The translations under genes were made by a program, and so were the position numbers. DNA of 44,165 bases from a virus. The notes below the pieces were generated by a model, which worked only from the letters and a program-made list of their open reading frames with translations, ran no database searches and had not been told where the DNA came from. Below, in pieces: positions 34,720 to 42,732 of this stretch (its first letter is position 1; each line of letters starts with the position of its first letter). The stretch spans positions 1-44,165 of the IMG/VR virus record IMGVR_UViG_3300020160_000494; one strand, given 5' to 3'.

Positions 34720-34738
34720 AATAATTTTTTTTTGTTTT

Positions 34739-35431
34739 TTATTTTGTTTTGGTTACTTCTTCTGTGTAATAGGAGTCAATAGACTGACATACTAAGTTAA
34801 GGTCATTAGGGATTAAAGTTTCTGAGAACATATCCATTGGGCTCTTAGCAGGATAGTTGCGGAAACGGTTAGTCACAAAATGATAAGTTGCATTCTCGTC
34901 TTTATCTTCACCTACGTGGGTATAAAGTGCGATTGTAAACAATCCTTCGAGAACAATCTGATTGTCTAACGCTTTACCGATAGTCTTAATCTTCTGACCT
35001 ACGATATGTCCATCATCCTCAATTGTTTCGCTGTGAGTGATGTAGAATACTTTAAGGTCATTACGAAGCTTACGAGCAGTAGTAAGCATGTTAGTTACGT
35101 CTTTAGCCAAGTTAACAAACTTACCAAAGCCTACTTCGTTAGCTTTCTTCATCATAAGAAATGACATAGAGTAGATAGCATCATCCATTACGATAGTCTT
35201 AATGTGTGATGCTTTCTCGCTAATCTGTTGTAATAAAGTAGTGATTTGGTTGATGTCGTCTACTTCCATGTAATTCTTAGATTCTAGGTTGTAGAGTTTC
35301 TCAGCTCCTTTGAAAGGCAATTCTTTCCTTGCTACGTTAATAATAAAGGTTTCTTTTGGGTCTAGAGTCCTGATAGAGGTAGATTTACCTGTACCTGAGG
35401 GACCTACAATTGCGATTAGTTTTGATGACAT
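34739..35431 (-). CDS. RecA-like/AAA ATPase (Sak4- or AAA_24-type)
   Basis: 230 residues. Walker A is G-P-S-G-T-G-K-S-T (10-18, K16) and Walker B is I-K-T-I-V-M-D-D-A (D83, D84). A sensor-like stretch F-Y-I-T-H-S-E follows. Phage ATPases of this size next to SSB are Sak4-type annealing/recombination proteins. The gene is followed by the SSB-like gene after a 19-bp A-rich gap, supporting that role. The ATPase call is firm; the recombinase role is inferred. Confidence 0.75.
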   Translation of the reverse strand: MSSKLIAIVGPSGTGKSTSIRTLDPKETFIINVARKELPFKGAEKLYNLESKNYMEVDDINQITTLLQQISEKASHIKTIVMDDAIYSMSFLMMKKANEVGFGKFVNLAKDVTNMLTTARKLRNDLKVFYITHSETIEDDGHIVGQKIKTIGKALDNQIVLEGLFTIALYTHVGEDKDENATYHFVTNRFRNYPAKSPMDMFSETLIPNDLNLVCQSIDSYYTEEVTKTK

Positions 35432-35439
35432 ATTGTTTT

Positions 35440-35763
35440 TTATTTTACTTTGTTTTCTTCTATGTTGTCTACAATATCACCTAGTGTATCCCAACCAAAG
35501 TTGGCTACAAAGTGTACTGCTGCTCGGAAACAATTCATAATACTTTTCTCAGGGTCTTCTAACAGCTCTTCTCTCATAGCTTCGTTGTTAAAAAGTTCTT
35601 CTGACATCCATACAATGTATTGGTTCTCTTGTTGCTCTGTCCAGGTATGTTTATCATACCATTCATCTTCTTTGAAGTCTATAGTTTCGTAATCTACGTT
35701 GATTACTTCACACATCTTCCGTATGAGTTGTACTAAATAGGGGTTCTTTTCTTCTTCGATCAT
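35440..35763 (-). CDS. Acidic hypothetical protein
   Basis: 107 residues, acidic and helical, with W-Y-D-K-H-T-W-T and an Ala/Val/Phe-rich C-terminal helix. It sits 2 bp after the helicase stop and 8 bp before the ATPase start, in the replication operon. No family recognised. Confidence 0.6.
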   Translation of the reverse strand: MIEEEKNPYLVQLIRKMCEVINVDYETIDFKEDEWYDKHTWTEQQENQYIVWMSEELFNNEAMREELLEDPEKSIMNCFRAAVHFVANFGWDTLGDIVDNIEENKVK

Positions 35764-35765
35764 TT

Positions 35766-36881
35766 TTAATGTTTTGCTTTTCTTAAAAAATTCTCATAGT
35801 GATTAGCTGTAGGGCTATTCATCTCTTGGGGTCTAGGTAACTCTTCAAATTCTCCGTTAGCTCCATTAAAGTATAGACCTATGCTTGAGTTTTCTAAGCC
35901 AAAGTATCTATCTTTTAGAAATTTAAGGGATCTGTAGTGGTTACCGAGTAATGATACATCATAGCCATTGTGTGTGCCTATGTTGTATCTAGCAGGACTA
36001 AACAAACCTATTACTACTTCGTAGTCTTGGTGTACACCTTTATTGATGTGAAGCTCCTCCATTGAGGGTTCTAGCTTCTCTTCCATAAGTTGACCTTTGT
36101 AAGTGTAGGTTTGCTTTTCTGAAGCTGGTGTTTGTTGGTGGACGATTACATTAACCATCTTAAAACGCTTAGAAAATATATCAAGGACATAATCCTTAAT
36201 CATAAAGTCAAACGTTTGATAAGATGATAACTTCATCTTAGTGTCAGGAGCTAGCTCATTAGATAAAAGACTAATATGATCTAATACAAAGAACACCCAC
36301 AAGTCATCTGACTTATAAGTATAACCTGTTATTATACGCTTACCTTCTTCTATTTCTTTGTAGGTGTATTCTCCTATCTCAGGATTCTCGAAGTACGCTT
36401 TTACGTACTTAGCCATACCTGTGGGATTTCTGATATAGTCAACTACCTCTACTGACTTCTCTAGTGTGTTGATGAACTTCTCTCCTTGCTTTACCTTTTC
36501 TAGTAGTTCGCTACTTAAAGTATAATTACCTACTGATTTAAGTTGAGATACACTGATTGTAATACGGTGTTTCTCATACATATACATAGATAGAAATGAT
36601 AACCAAAAGTCTGTAGCACTTTCCTCTAAGGCAAAATAGAAGATCTTAGGAACTATGTTTGTGTTCTGTGTCTTCTTCATGATGTTAAGGATAGTCATGT
36701 ATTTAGCAAACTTTGACTTACCTACACCTGAAGCAGCAGTTAAACAAGTAATAGAACCTTTAGTAAATCCTCCATAATGTTCTGATAAACGAGGAAATGG
36801 AGGAGGGATAGCTGTTAAGCCACCTGTCTCTTTAATAATCTTGTTACCCTCAATCTGACTTATTAACTTTTCAAAGTTCAT
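35766..36881 (-). CDS. Replicative DNA helicase, DnaB-like
   Basis: 371 residues, corresponding to the RecA-fold motor domain of DnaB. Walker A is A-A-S-G-V-G-K-S-K (49-57, K55), the catalytic glutamate is in A-L-E-E-S (E86) and Walker B is F-F-V-L-D-H-I (D201). V-I-V-H-Q-Q-T-P is the Q-containing motif. The N-terminal DnaB domain is missing or reduced to about 25 residues. The enzyme unwinds DNA at the fork and here would work with a separately encoded primase. It abuts the 182-residue gene upstream (2-bp gap), a candidate loader. Confidence 0.82.
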   Translation of the reverse strand: MNFEKLISQIEGNKIIKETGGLTAIPPPFPRLSEHYGGFTKGSITCLTAASGVGKSKFAKYMTILNIMKKTQNTNIVPKIFYFALEESATDFWLSFLSMYMYEKHRITISVSQLKSVGNYTLSSELLEKVKQGEKFINTLEKSVEVVDYIRNPTGMAKYVKAYFENPEIGEYTYKEIEEGKRIITGYTYKSDDLWVFFVLDHISLLSNELAPDTKMKLSSYQTFDFMIKDYVLDIFSKRFKMVNVIVHQQTPASEKQTYTYKGQLMEEKLEPSMEELHINKGVHQDYEVVIGLFSPARYNIGTHNGYDVSLLGNHYRSLKFLKDRYFGLENSSIGLYFNGANGEFEELPRPQEMNSPTANHYENFLRKAKH

Positions 36882-36883
36882 AA

Positions 36884-37432
36884 TTAGAGGATTTGGTGAC
36901 TATTGTAAGCAGGTCCTGTACCATTTTTGAGTTCTTCACACCACTTAGCTAAGTCGCTTTGATCTACTCCGTCTACTTTCTTAAAGATAAAGTAACCACA
37001 CTCTCTGATGAATTTAATACTTCCTTGCTGCTTAAGCGTACTAATATACAGATCGGTGGCTTGTGAGATCTCTTCGAGAGTGTAATCATACTCAGATAAA
37101 AACTTAATCAATCTTTTAACTACGCTAGACTTATCAGTTGTTTTACCTGATACTCCTAGATTCTTAGCACTGAACTTAGAAATAAAATCAGCTAACCATG
37201 TAGGAGGAATACTTAAGTCTCTATTAGGAGCAGTGTTTATGTGTGTAGTCTTTAATTTCTCAAGAGCAGATAACTCACCAACAGACTCAGTTACATCAAG
37301 ATCTTGTAGTGCTTTAGGAGTCCAACTGTAAGTTGTTCCATTAAACAGAAGTTTCTCTTCGTAAATCCATCTGTCTATCATCTTTTCCTGTTTGGCTAGT
37401 GCCCATAGTACTTCGTAGAATGTCTTTTTCAT
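36884..37432 (-). CDS. Hypothetical replication protein (possible helicase loader)
   Basis: 182 residues, helical and charged. The C-terminal 80 residues (V-K-R-L-I-K-F-L-S-E-Y near 105, then a Y-F-I-F-K-K segment) resemble small phage primosome or loader proteins in layout only. It directly precedes the DnaB-like gene, the usual place for a loader. Its first 92 bp overlap the preceding gene in another frame; a start at 37381 (codon 18) would shorten this to 41 bp. Function is inferred from position. Confidence 0.55.
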   Translation of the reverse strand: MKKTFYEVLWALAKQEKMIDRWIYEEKLLFNGTTYSWTPKALQDLDVTESVGELSALEKLKTTHINTAPNRDLSIPPTWLADFISKFSAKNLGVSGKTTDKSSVVKRLIKFLSEYDYTLEEISQATDLYISTLKQQGSIKFIRECGYFIFKKVDGVDQSDLAKWCEELKNGTGPAYNSHQIL

Positions 37433-37622
37433 CTGTTTCTTTTATTAAATTAAAGTTTACACCTGCAAATATTTCCTTCGAATTAATCTTAGGCGGGTCT
37501 ACAAAGATAAGCGAATCTTCCTCTTTTTCCAAGTCAATTTGGTCTTCCAACCACATTTTTTTCATAAAAAGAAAGCCTGGATGTGACTCCAGGCTATCTC
37601 CATAGTGTTCTATTTCTGTCAT
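37341..37622 (-). CDS. Small acidic protein overlapping the next gene
   Basis: 93 residues, starting at the base next to the peptidase stop codon. The first about 65 residues are acidic and plausible as protein. The last 30, which overlap the following gene by 92 bp, are Arg/Ser/Thr-rich and look like an out-of-frame reading. Either the two genes overlap or ribosomes shift frame near G-A-T-G-A-A-A-A-A-G-A-C. No family recognised. Confidence 0.45.
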   Translation of the reverse strand: MTEIEHYGDSLESHPGFLFMKKMWLEDQIDLEKEEDSLIFVDPPKINSKEIFAGVNFNLIKETDEKDILRSTMGTSQTGKDDRQMDLRRETSV

Positions 37623-39071
37623 TTACATGTCTGCTATTTCTTGGAAATCAATTTTACCTTTTATACACTCTTGAATCTTAGATTCTACGTAGTCTTGGTC
37701 TTCCGCAACTACGTTAAATACGCTTTCACATTCATGACAACAGGTGTGTAGTAAAAGATCATTAGTAATTACTAGACCATTTTCGGTGTAACAATGAGGG
37801 CAGATGTCATCCATAATCATTTCATCAAGTAAATCTTGACTTACTGCTCTAACTGTAGGGAAGAAAACAGAATAAGACTTAAGTTCCTCTCTGATTTTTG
37901 GATCTGTGTACTCAGGATAGCATTCCATAATCCACTCATTGTAGGTTTCATACTCTTTGTCTTTTTCTAGTTCTGCTTCATCTATCATTTCAGAAGGCAT
38001 TTCTCTACTCCAATAGGTAGATTGTTTGCCTACTTTAGATCCAGTAGAAGCTGATGGCTCAAAAGGATCTATAATTTTAGGTTTAGATTCTACCCAGTCT
38101 CCAGCTACTGCATCATAGTACCAATCATTGTCATCAGCATCAAACATATGAATTTGACGACCACCATAACCAAGAGGAGTAGATGTAGATTTAACTTTAG
38201 ATCCTCCGTAGGGAAGTTCTGACCTAGAGTATATAGGAAATGTAAGAGGAATGTTTCTATCAGCAAGCATAGTAAGCATCTCATAAGCAAAGCTAAAAGC
38301 GTTGATAAGAAGACCTACACTAGCTATCTCGGTATCTGAGTGCTCGTTAAAGTAACCACATGATAAGTTATGTGAAGAAACTTTAAGTCCTCTTTTACGT
38401 AGACCACCGACATCAGTTGCTGTACCTGAGTTAAGAGTGTAACCATACTTTTCCATCAAAGGTTGGATTAGTTCATAATGATCGTGACTAAAAGTCTGAA
38501 CTCCATTAGTAAACTTAATAAAGTCATTGGTGTAAGACCTACGATCCAGCTGAGTAACCACTAGTGAGTTGTCAAAGAAAGACATATCACAGCAATTAGT
38601 ACCTACAATTCCTCGTTCTTCGCCATAAGGTAAGAAAACTTTACATACAGGCATCATTTTAAGCATCTGAATAGCAAAGCATACACCTACTGAATCATCT
38701 AGACCTAAGCCACATTGTTCACCTGTTGCATCATCAAAGCCAAAAATCCACTGATCTGTTTTAAAGATACGCATACCTACATGGTAATCTTGAGCTGTGT
38801 CATAGTGAGCTACAATAGTAGGGTAGAACTCAGCTTCTCCTTTAGTGCAATAAATATTCCCTCCCTTTTCTACTATTGTTACACCTTCTATCTTAGAAAT
38901 CAATTCTACAAGCCAATCTTTCTTTAATCTCTCCATTTCTGGTTGATAAGTAGGACTTTGCTGATACATGATGTCAAACAATAGATCGAAATCTACGGGG
39001 AAATCTCCTTTAATAGTGTGGTCTATACTTTCTAGTCGGTTAACGTAACTGCTAACATAAGATTTTGTCAT
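37623..39071 (-). CDS. M20-type zinc metallopeptidase with C-terminal zinc ribbon
   Basis: 482 residues. All expected di-zinc ligands of M20/M28/M42-clan peptidases are in order: V-A-H-Y-D-T (H89, D91), G-L-G-L-D-D-S-V-G (D125), Y-G-E-E-R-G (catalytic/ligand E151, E152), Q-L-D-R-R (D176) and N-E-H-S-D-T (H244). After the catalytic domain (about 1-275) comes a low-complexity linker, then C-P-H-C (424-427) and C-C-H-E-C (444-448), a zinc ribbon. This clan comprises aminopeptidases and dipeptidases. In a phage it might process a viral or host protein or help release amino acids. It sits upstream of the helicase operon behind an A-rich leader. The family call is good; the substrate is unknown. 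Confidence 0.8.
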   Translation of the reverse strand: MTKSYVSSYVNRLESIDHTIKGDFPVDFDLLFDIMYQQSPTYQPEMERLKKDWLVELISKIEGVTIVEKGGNIYCTKGEAEFYPTIVAHYDTAQDYHVGMRIFKTDQWIFGFDDATGEQCGLGLDDSVGVCFAIQMLKMMPVCKVFLPYGEERGIVGTNCCDMSFFDNSLVVTQLDRRSYTNDFIKFTNGVQTFSHDHYELIQPLMEKYGYTLNSGTATDVGGLRKRGLKVSSHNLSCGYFNEHSDTEIASVGLLINAFSFAYEMLTMLADRNIPLTFPIYSRSELPYGGSKVKSTSTPLGYGGRQIHMFDADDNDWYYDAVAGDWVESKPKIIDPFEPSASTGSKVGKQSTYWSREMPSEMIDEAELEKDKEYETYNEWIMECYPEYTDPKIREELKSYSVFFPTVRAVSQDLLDEMIMDDICPHCYTENGLVITNDLLLHTCCHECESVFNVVAEDQDYVESKIQECIKGKIDFQEIADM

Positions 39072-39095
39072 TTTTGTTTTGTTTTAGTTTGTTTT

Positions 39096-41189
39096 TTAAA
39101 TAAGGAATTGTTGTTCATCTTGTAAATCTTCCTCCATTTCTTCTGGTTCTAATTCTACTTCTTCTTGGACTGTTTCGTTAATCTGTGCTAGTGATGAAGA
39201 TACTGAAGATCCATCTATACTTATACTTGAACCAGTAGAATTAAGATAAGTTAAAGCTGGAGTAAGATTAAATGTACCAGTTGTTCCAGAACTACTTGTA
39301 ATGAATGTATACCCACTTTCTGCTTGAGCACGTGCTTCTGCTTCTCTTCTAGCGTTACCTTCTGCTATCATTCTTTGAAGTTCTTCTTGTAATCTTCTGT
39401 CAGCTTCCTGAGAGTCATAAGCGTCTTCAGGGATGTTTGGATCTCTCTTGTGATAGAAACGACTTCCGTCAGTAAAGTAAAAGTCTTCATCTAGGATAAA
39501 ATATCCGAAATTATTTTCATACTCTCTGAGTTGTTCGTCATTTATATGAGCATAATATCCATTATTTAGTCTAAGAGATCTACATGTAAGGATAGTTTGA
39601 TTATCATAGGTTTCTACTGTGTCATCTTCTATAGTAACATAAGAATCGTCTACTTCACAATAAATATAACAATCACTGCAAGAATGAGAATCTGAATGAT
39701 CACCTGCAGTAATATAAGTTGAGTCATCTTCGTTCATCTCATGTCCACAGATGCAACATTCTAGTATTTCATTAGAGTTGTAGCGACTAAAGCAACCTCC
39801 AGTAGATCTAAACTGCCAATACTCATCCCTAAGATGTTGGTTTGTCAGAAGCATTCTATGAGGGTCGTAGTTACAAAGAGTGTCTACATAAGGAAACTGA
39901 TTGATACCTGTTAAGTCAATGTTTAAGGAGAAGTTCCTATTTGATTGAAATAAAGTTTCATAACCAGCTCCTATTAGTGTGTTTTTAAGCAAGTTATGAG
40001 TCTCATCGTTTGAATAATAGATGCGGTCAAACATAAACTTACCTTCAATGTTCCACATAATAGAACGAGCAGCAATCTTATTTGATCTTTTAAGTACAGC
40101 CATCTTTACTTTCTCTGGGTACTTAGTGTAGATTTGGAAATATCTTTGACAGTTTTGGTAACGCATACAAGAATTACCTAGAGTACCTGAGTGTAGATAG
40201 TAGTTATTTTCGTGGTAAGCGTCTTTAATATCTTCTCCCTCGATAATCTGAAATTCATACAAAGGATTAGAGACAGTAATCAAAGAGGCATATGCTTCTG
40301 CAAATGCAGTAACCTCTCTATCTGAGTACTTGTCTGCAAATAACCTACGTACAATCTTACCTATAGAAGTGTGATAACGCTTCTTAAAGTTCCATACCTC
40401 TTTAACAGTCAATGAAGTGTCCTCAAACTCTACTGCTAAGAGTCTTTCCCAGTTATTTGAATTTAAAATAACACCATTAGTAGTTAACGTAAAACCATCT
40501 GCTCCTCTAGTTCTTGAGTTTTGAATACGTAATGTTCCTGCTTCGTGTGAAAGATAAGTCTGTTTAAAACTAAAAGAATAAGTTTTAGTTGGAGAATCGT
40601 CCCAGAATTCTTGAATAAAGTATACATCAGCGTCTTCTGTACGTTCAATAGGATACAATCTGTCGCCTAGGTGTCTTGCAGTCAACTTTAAGGTAAATAC
40701 CATCATCATATCTTGTGCTGTAGAATTCTCTGTAATGTGTTCTCTGCTTCTACGTCTACTTCTCTGTAAATAGAATTTAGCAACAGTTCCAGGACGAATC
40801 ATCTCCATTGTGGTTTCTTGTCCTGCAAGTCTTTCTTCACGGTCTTTATCTAGATAAGAAATCTTAGTATAGTCCGCTTGAGATAAACCTAGATAGTTAC
40901 AATACTTACCTTCTAAAGGAACATACTTAAGATTTAGAATGTCTTCAGCTACTGCTTTTGCTTGCTCGCTACAGTTACTGGAGAGTAATCTAGTTAAGCG
41001 AGTCTTTAGATCTTTGTGTAATACAAATTTGTCTCTTGTTATCCTTACTCGTCTTTTAGGTAAGCTACCAAGTGAGTTAGCAGATACTTGTAAGGTATTT
41101 GCTGTTTCCATAAACTCCATTGAAAATGGATCATCGGGGATTAGAGCTGCAATTAGCTCTTGTGGTTCTTGTGGTTGTGAATTAGGCAT
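39096..41189 (-). CDS. Large zinc-cluster protein of unknown function
   Basis: 697 residues, the largest gene of the leftward arm. Middle region: N-Y-Y-L-H-S-G-T-L-G-N-S-C-M-R-Y near residue 330, followed by K-I-A-A-R-S-I-M-W and F-D-R-I-Y-Y. This looks like a compact domain that I cannot name. At 478-520 a dense zinc cluster follows (C-C-I-C-G-H, then H-S-C-S-D-C-Y-I-Y-C). The end is a Glu/Arg-rich coiled coil, a Ser/Thr/Gly-rich segment and an acidic tail. It is preceded by a strong terminator, so it has its own promoter, and it is followed by the peptidase gene. The zinc cluster suggests contact with nucleic acid or protein. No enzyme assigned. Confidence 0.7.
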   Translation of the reverse strand: MPNSQPQEPQELIAALIPDDPFSMEFMETANTLQVSANSLGSLPKRRVRITRDKFVLHKDLKTRLTRLLSSNCSEQAKAVAEDILNLKYVPLEGKYCNYLGLSQADYTKISYLDKDREERLAGQETTMEMIRPGTVAKFYLQRSRRRSREHITENSTAQDMMMVFTLKLTARHLGDRLYPIERTEDADVYFIQEFWDDSPTKTYSFSFKQTYLSHEAGTLRIQNSRTRGADGFTLTTNGVILNSNNWERLLAVEFEDTSLTVKEVWNFKKRYHTSIGKIVRRLFADKYSDREVTAFAEAYASLITVSNPLYEFQIIEGEDIKDAYHENNYYLHSGTLGNSCMRYQNCQRYFQIYTKYPEKVKMAVLKRSNKIAARSIMWNIEGKFMFDRIYYSNDETHNLLKNTLIGAGYETLFQSNRNFSLNIDLTGINQFPYVDTLCNYDPHRMLLTNQHLRDEYWQFRSTGGCFSRYNSNEILECCICGHEMNEDDSTYITAGDHSDSHSCSDCYIYCEVDDSYVTIEDDTVETYDNQTILTCRSLRLNNGYYAHINDEQLREYENNFGYFILDEDFYFTDGSRFYHKRDPNIPEDAYDSQEADRRLQEELQRMIAEGNARREAEARAQAESGYTFITSSSGTTGTFNLTPALTYLNSTGSSISIDGSSVSSSLAQINETVQEEVELEPEEMEEDLQDEQQFLI

Positions 41190-41215
41190 ATTTTAGTTGG
41201 TTTAGTTTAAAACAA

Positions 41216-41238
41216 AAAAGCACCCCTAGAGGTGCTTT
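41216..41238 (-). terminator. Terminator upstream of the 697-residue gene
   Basis: Perfect 8-bp stem AAAGCACC (41217-41224) with GGTGCTTT (41231-41238), 6-nt loop, followed on the minus strand by TTTTTTG. It lies 20 bp after the stop of the 65-residue gene and closes that operon. Confidence 0.85.
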
Positions 41239-41258
41239 CATTAAATTTTCTTTTTAAT

Positions 41259-41456
41259 TTAAATTTGTTCTGGTGTTTTTTCGCTGTCTTTTTTGTAACG
41301 ATGAGCTAGCAGTAAGTTTTTTTCTCCTAAAGCTTTTTTAAATTCTGTGTCTCTTTCTTTCTCTGAGTAGAACTTGTAGTCTTCGTTCTTTTTCATTGTC
41401 TTTACAATCAGATGGAATTCTATGACTGTACCTTCTTCGCTTAACGTATACTCCAT
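41259..41456 (-). CDS. Small hypothetical protein
   Basis: 65 residues, charged, with a beta-like N-terminal half and a Lys/Glu-rich C-terminal half. Its ATG overlaps the stop of the 49-residue membrane gene (TAATG), so the two are coupled. Last gene before a terminator. No family recognised. Confidence 0.6.
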   Translation of the reverse strand: MEYTLSEEGTVIEFHLIVKTMKKNEDYKFYSEKERDTEFKKALGEKNLLLAHRYKKDSEKTPEQI

Positions 41457-41605
41457 TATTCAAAGATAGCACATAAATCTACTACAATCCCTATTAACAG
41501 GGAGAATACGGAGACAAAGAGAAGAGAGAATGCGAAGAACTCGTTACTACTCATACAGTTAGTGTTCTTAAGCTTTCTTCCAATATTTTTACATGCTTTT
41601 CTCAT
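41456..41605 (-). CDS. Small single-pass membrane protein
   Basis: 49 residues, ATG at 41605 and TAA at 41456-41458. The N-terminal 20 residues are basic (M-R-K-A-C-K-N-I-G-R-K) and are followed by one long hydrophobic segment (about 23-46). The start lies 17 bp inside the end of the upstream gene and the stop shares a base with the next start (TAATG), an arrangement typical of real phage genes. The positive N-terminus suggests it stays on the cytoplasmic side. Function unknown. Confidence 0.6.
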   Translation of the reverse strand: MRKACKNIGRKLKNTNCMSSNEFFAFSLLFVSVFSLLIGIVVDLCAIFE

Positions 41606-41810
41606 TGATGTGCTGTTTTACTTCTTTCCAAAATAAAACTGCATTATGTACAGTTTTGTTGTTTAGATAATTATCCATGTCTCTGTACTCAGCAATGATC
41701 TTATCTAGGGTATAATTAGCAATCTGCTTAAATCGGTAGTGGTCCATTTGAAAACCTAAAGTCTTCTTGATTTCCACTTCTATAGCTTCTGCTTGTTGTT
41801 TGGGACTCAT
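41589..41810 (-). CDS. Small helical protein
   Basis: 73 residues, helical, with no cysteine or membrane segment. A TATATTTGTA element ends 2 nt before its ATG, so it may be read from a leaderless transcript. It overlaps the following 49-residue gene by 17 bp. No family recognised. Confidence 0.6.
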   Translation of the reverse strand: MSPKQQAEAIEVEIKKTLGFQMDHYRFKQIANYTLDKIIAEYRDMDNYLNNKTVHNAVLFWKEVKQHINEKSM

Positions 41811-41812
41811 GT

Positions 41813-41822
41813 TACAAATATA
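41813..41822 (-). promoter_or_regulatory. TATATTTGTA element 2 nt before an ATG
   Basis: Identical 10-mer to 5574, 14313 and 30426. It lies between the stop of the 133-residue gene (41829) and the ATG at 41810. No -33 box is visible upstream. Confidence 0.5.
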
Positions 41823-41828
41823 AGTTAG

Positions 41829-42230
41829 TTAAAGCTTTTCTGCCTTCTCTTCGAATCTATATTTTAACTCTTCTTTAAAAATCTCTTTGTAAAAATCAGA
41901 GAGTTGGTATTGAGTCTTTAGTATAGCTTCTATGTGATCGAAGTCTAAGTCTTTAATAGGTTTGTAGACTAAGGGTTGTCTTCCGTCTATACCTCTAGTA
42001 CCCCAATGAACAGCAGATCTTCTTGTTAAATGTGAGCCATCGTCATAGACGCTTAGCTCTTCGTAAGTTCCTACATGTCTTCTAAGATAATCTGTTCCTC
42101 CATCTACCATAAGAACTTCTTTAGTGATAGTATCCTTGTAAGTCACATAATCATGACGATTATAAGAAGTAAGGATAGTACCATCTGGTGTTTTAATCCT
42201 GTTTAAAAGGATCTTGTTTTCCGTAGTCAT
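41829..42230 (-). CDS. Conserved phage protein of unknown function
   Basis: 133 residues. The stretches R-I-K-T-P-D-G-T-I-L, N-R-H-D-Y-V-T-Y, D-G-G-T-D-Y-L-R-R and H-W-G-T-R-G-I-D-G are characteristic of a family I have seen repeatedly in phage genomes annotated as hypothetical. Many invariant-looking His/Asp/Arg residues suggest an enzyme or nucleotide-binding role, but none is established. It overlaps the GNAT gene by 38 bp. Confidence 0.7.
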   Translation of the reverse strand: MTTENKILLNRIKTPDGTILTSYNRHDYVTYKDTITKEVLMVDGGTDYLRRHVGTYEELSVYDDGSHLTRRSAVHWGTRGIDGRQPLVYKPIKDLDFDHIEAILKTQYQLSDFYKEIFKEELKYRFEEKAEKL

Positions 42231-42732
42231 AAGTTAGTATATAAGCTGGTTTAATTGTTGTTGTGATGCTTCCGTTGATATCAACTGTTTCACTCTTACA
42301 CTCATAGGTTTTGAACTTGTAACCTGCTTTAGTAAAGAAGTTAAGCGAAGTTAAGTTATTCGCTTTAACTCTTGTAATTACAGTTACAAATTCTTTTGTC
42401 TCTTCATAGATAGATTTAATAACATAATCTATGAGAAAACTTGCATAACCTTGTCTTTGATACTTTTCTGCTACATGAATAAAGTTAATACGATAGCATT
42501 CTTTCTTCTTTCTCATTAACATTACAGCTACTATATCTAGTCCGTCTTGGATAGCATGTACTGTTAAATTAGGGTCATTAAATGACTTGTCCGTAAATTG
42601 TACTCCGAAATGATCTGTAATAAACTGAAAGTATTTAAGATCTTTTCTGTTGTAATAAGAAATTTGAGTTAGCATAAATAGTTTTAGTTTCGTGTTTATA
42701 GATAGCTCGTTTGTAAAGTTCTCTAAAAGCAA
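42193..42732 (-). CDS. GNAT-family N-acetyltransferase
   Basis: 179 residues; the start may instead be the ATG at 42675 (160 residues), which reduces the overlap with the upstream gene. The acetyl-CoA-binding motif A is V-A-E-K-Y-Q-R-Q-G-Y-A-S-F-L (QRxGYA) and motif B is L-N-F-F-T-K-A-G-Y. GNAT enzymes transfer acetyl groups to small molecules or proteins; the target here is unknown. Modifying host transcription or defence proteins is one possibility. Confidence 0.75.
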   Translation of the reverse strand: MLLENFTNELSINTKLKLFMLTQISYYNRKDLKYFQFITDHFGVQFTDKSFNDPNLTVHAIQDGLDIVAVMLMRKKKECYRINFIHVAEKYQRQGYASFLIDYVIKSIYEETKEFVTVITRVKANNLTSLNFFTKAGYKFKTYECKSETVDINGSITTTIKPAYILTYDYGKQDPFKQD

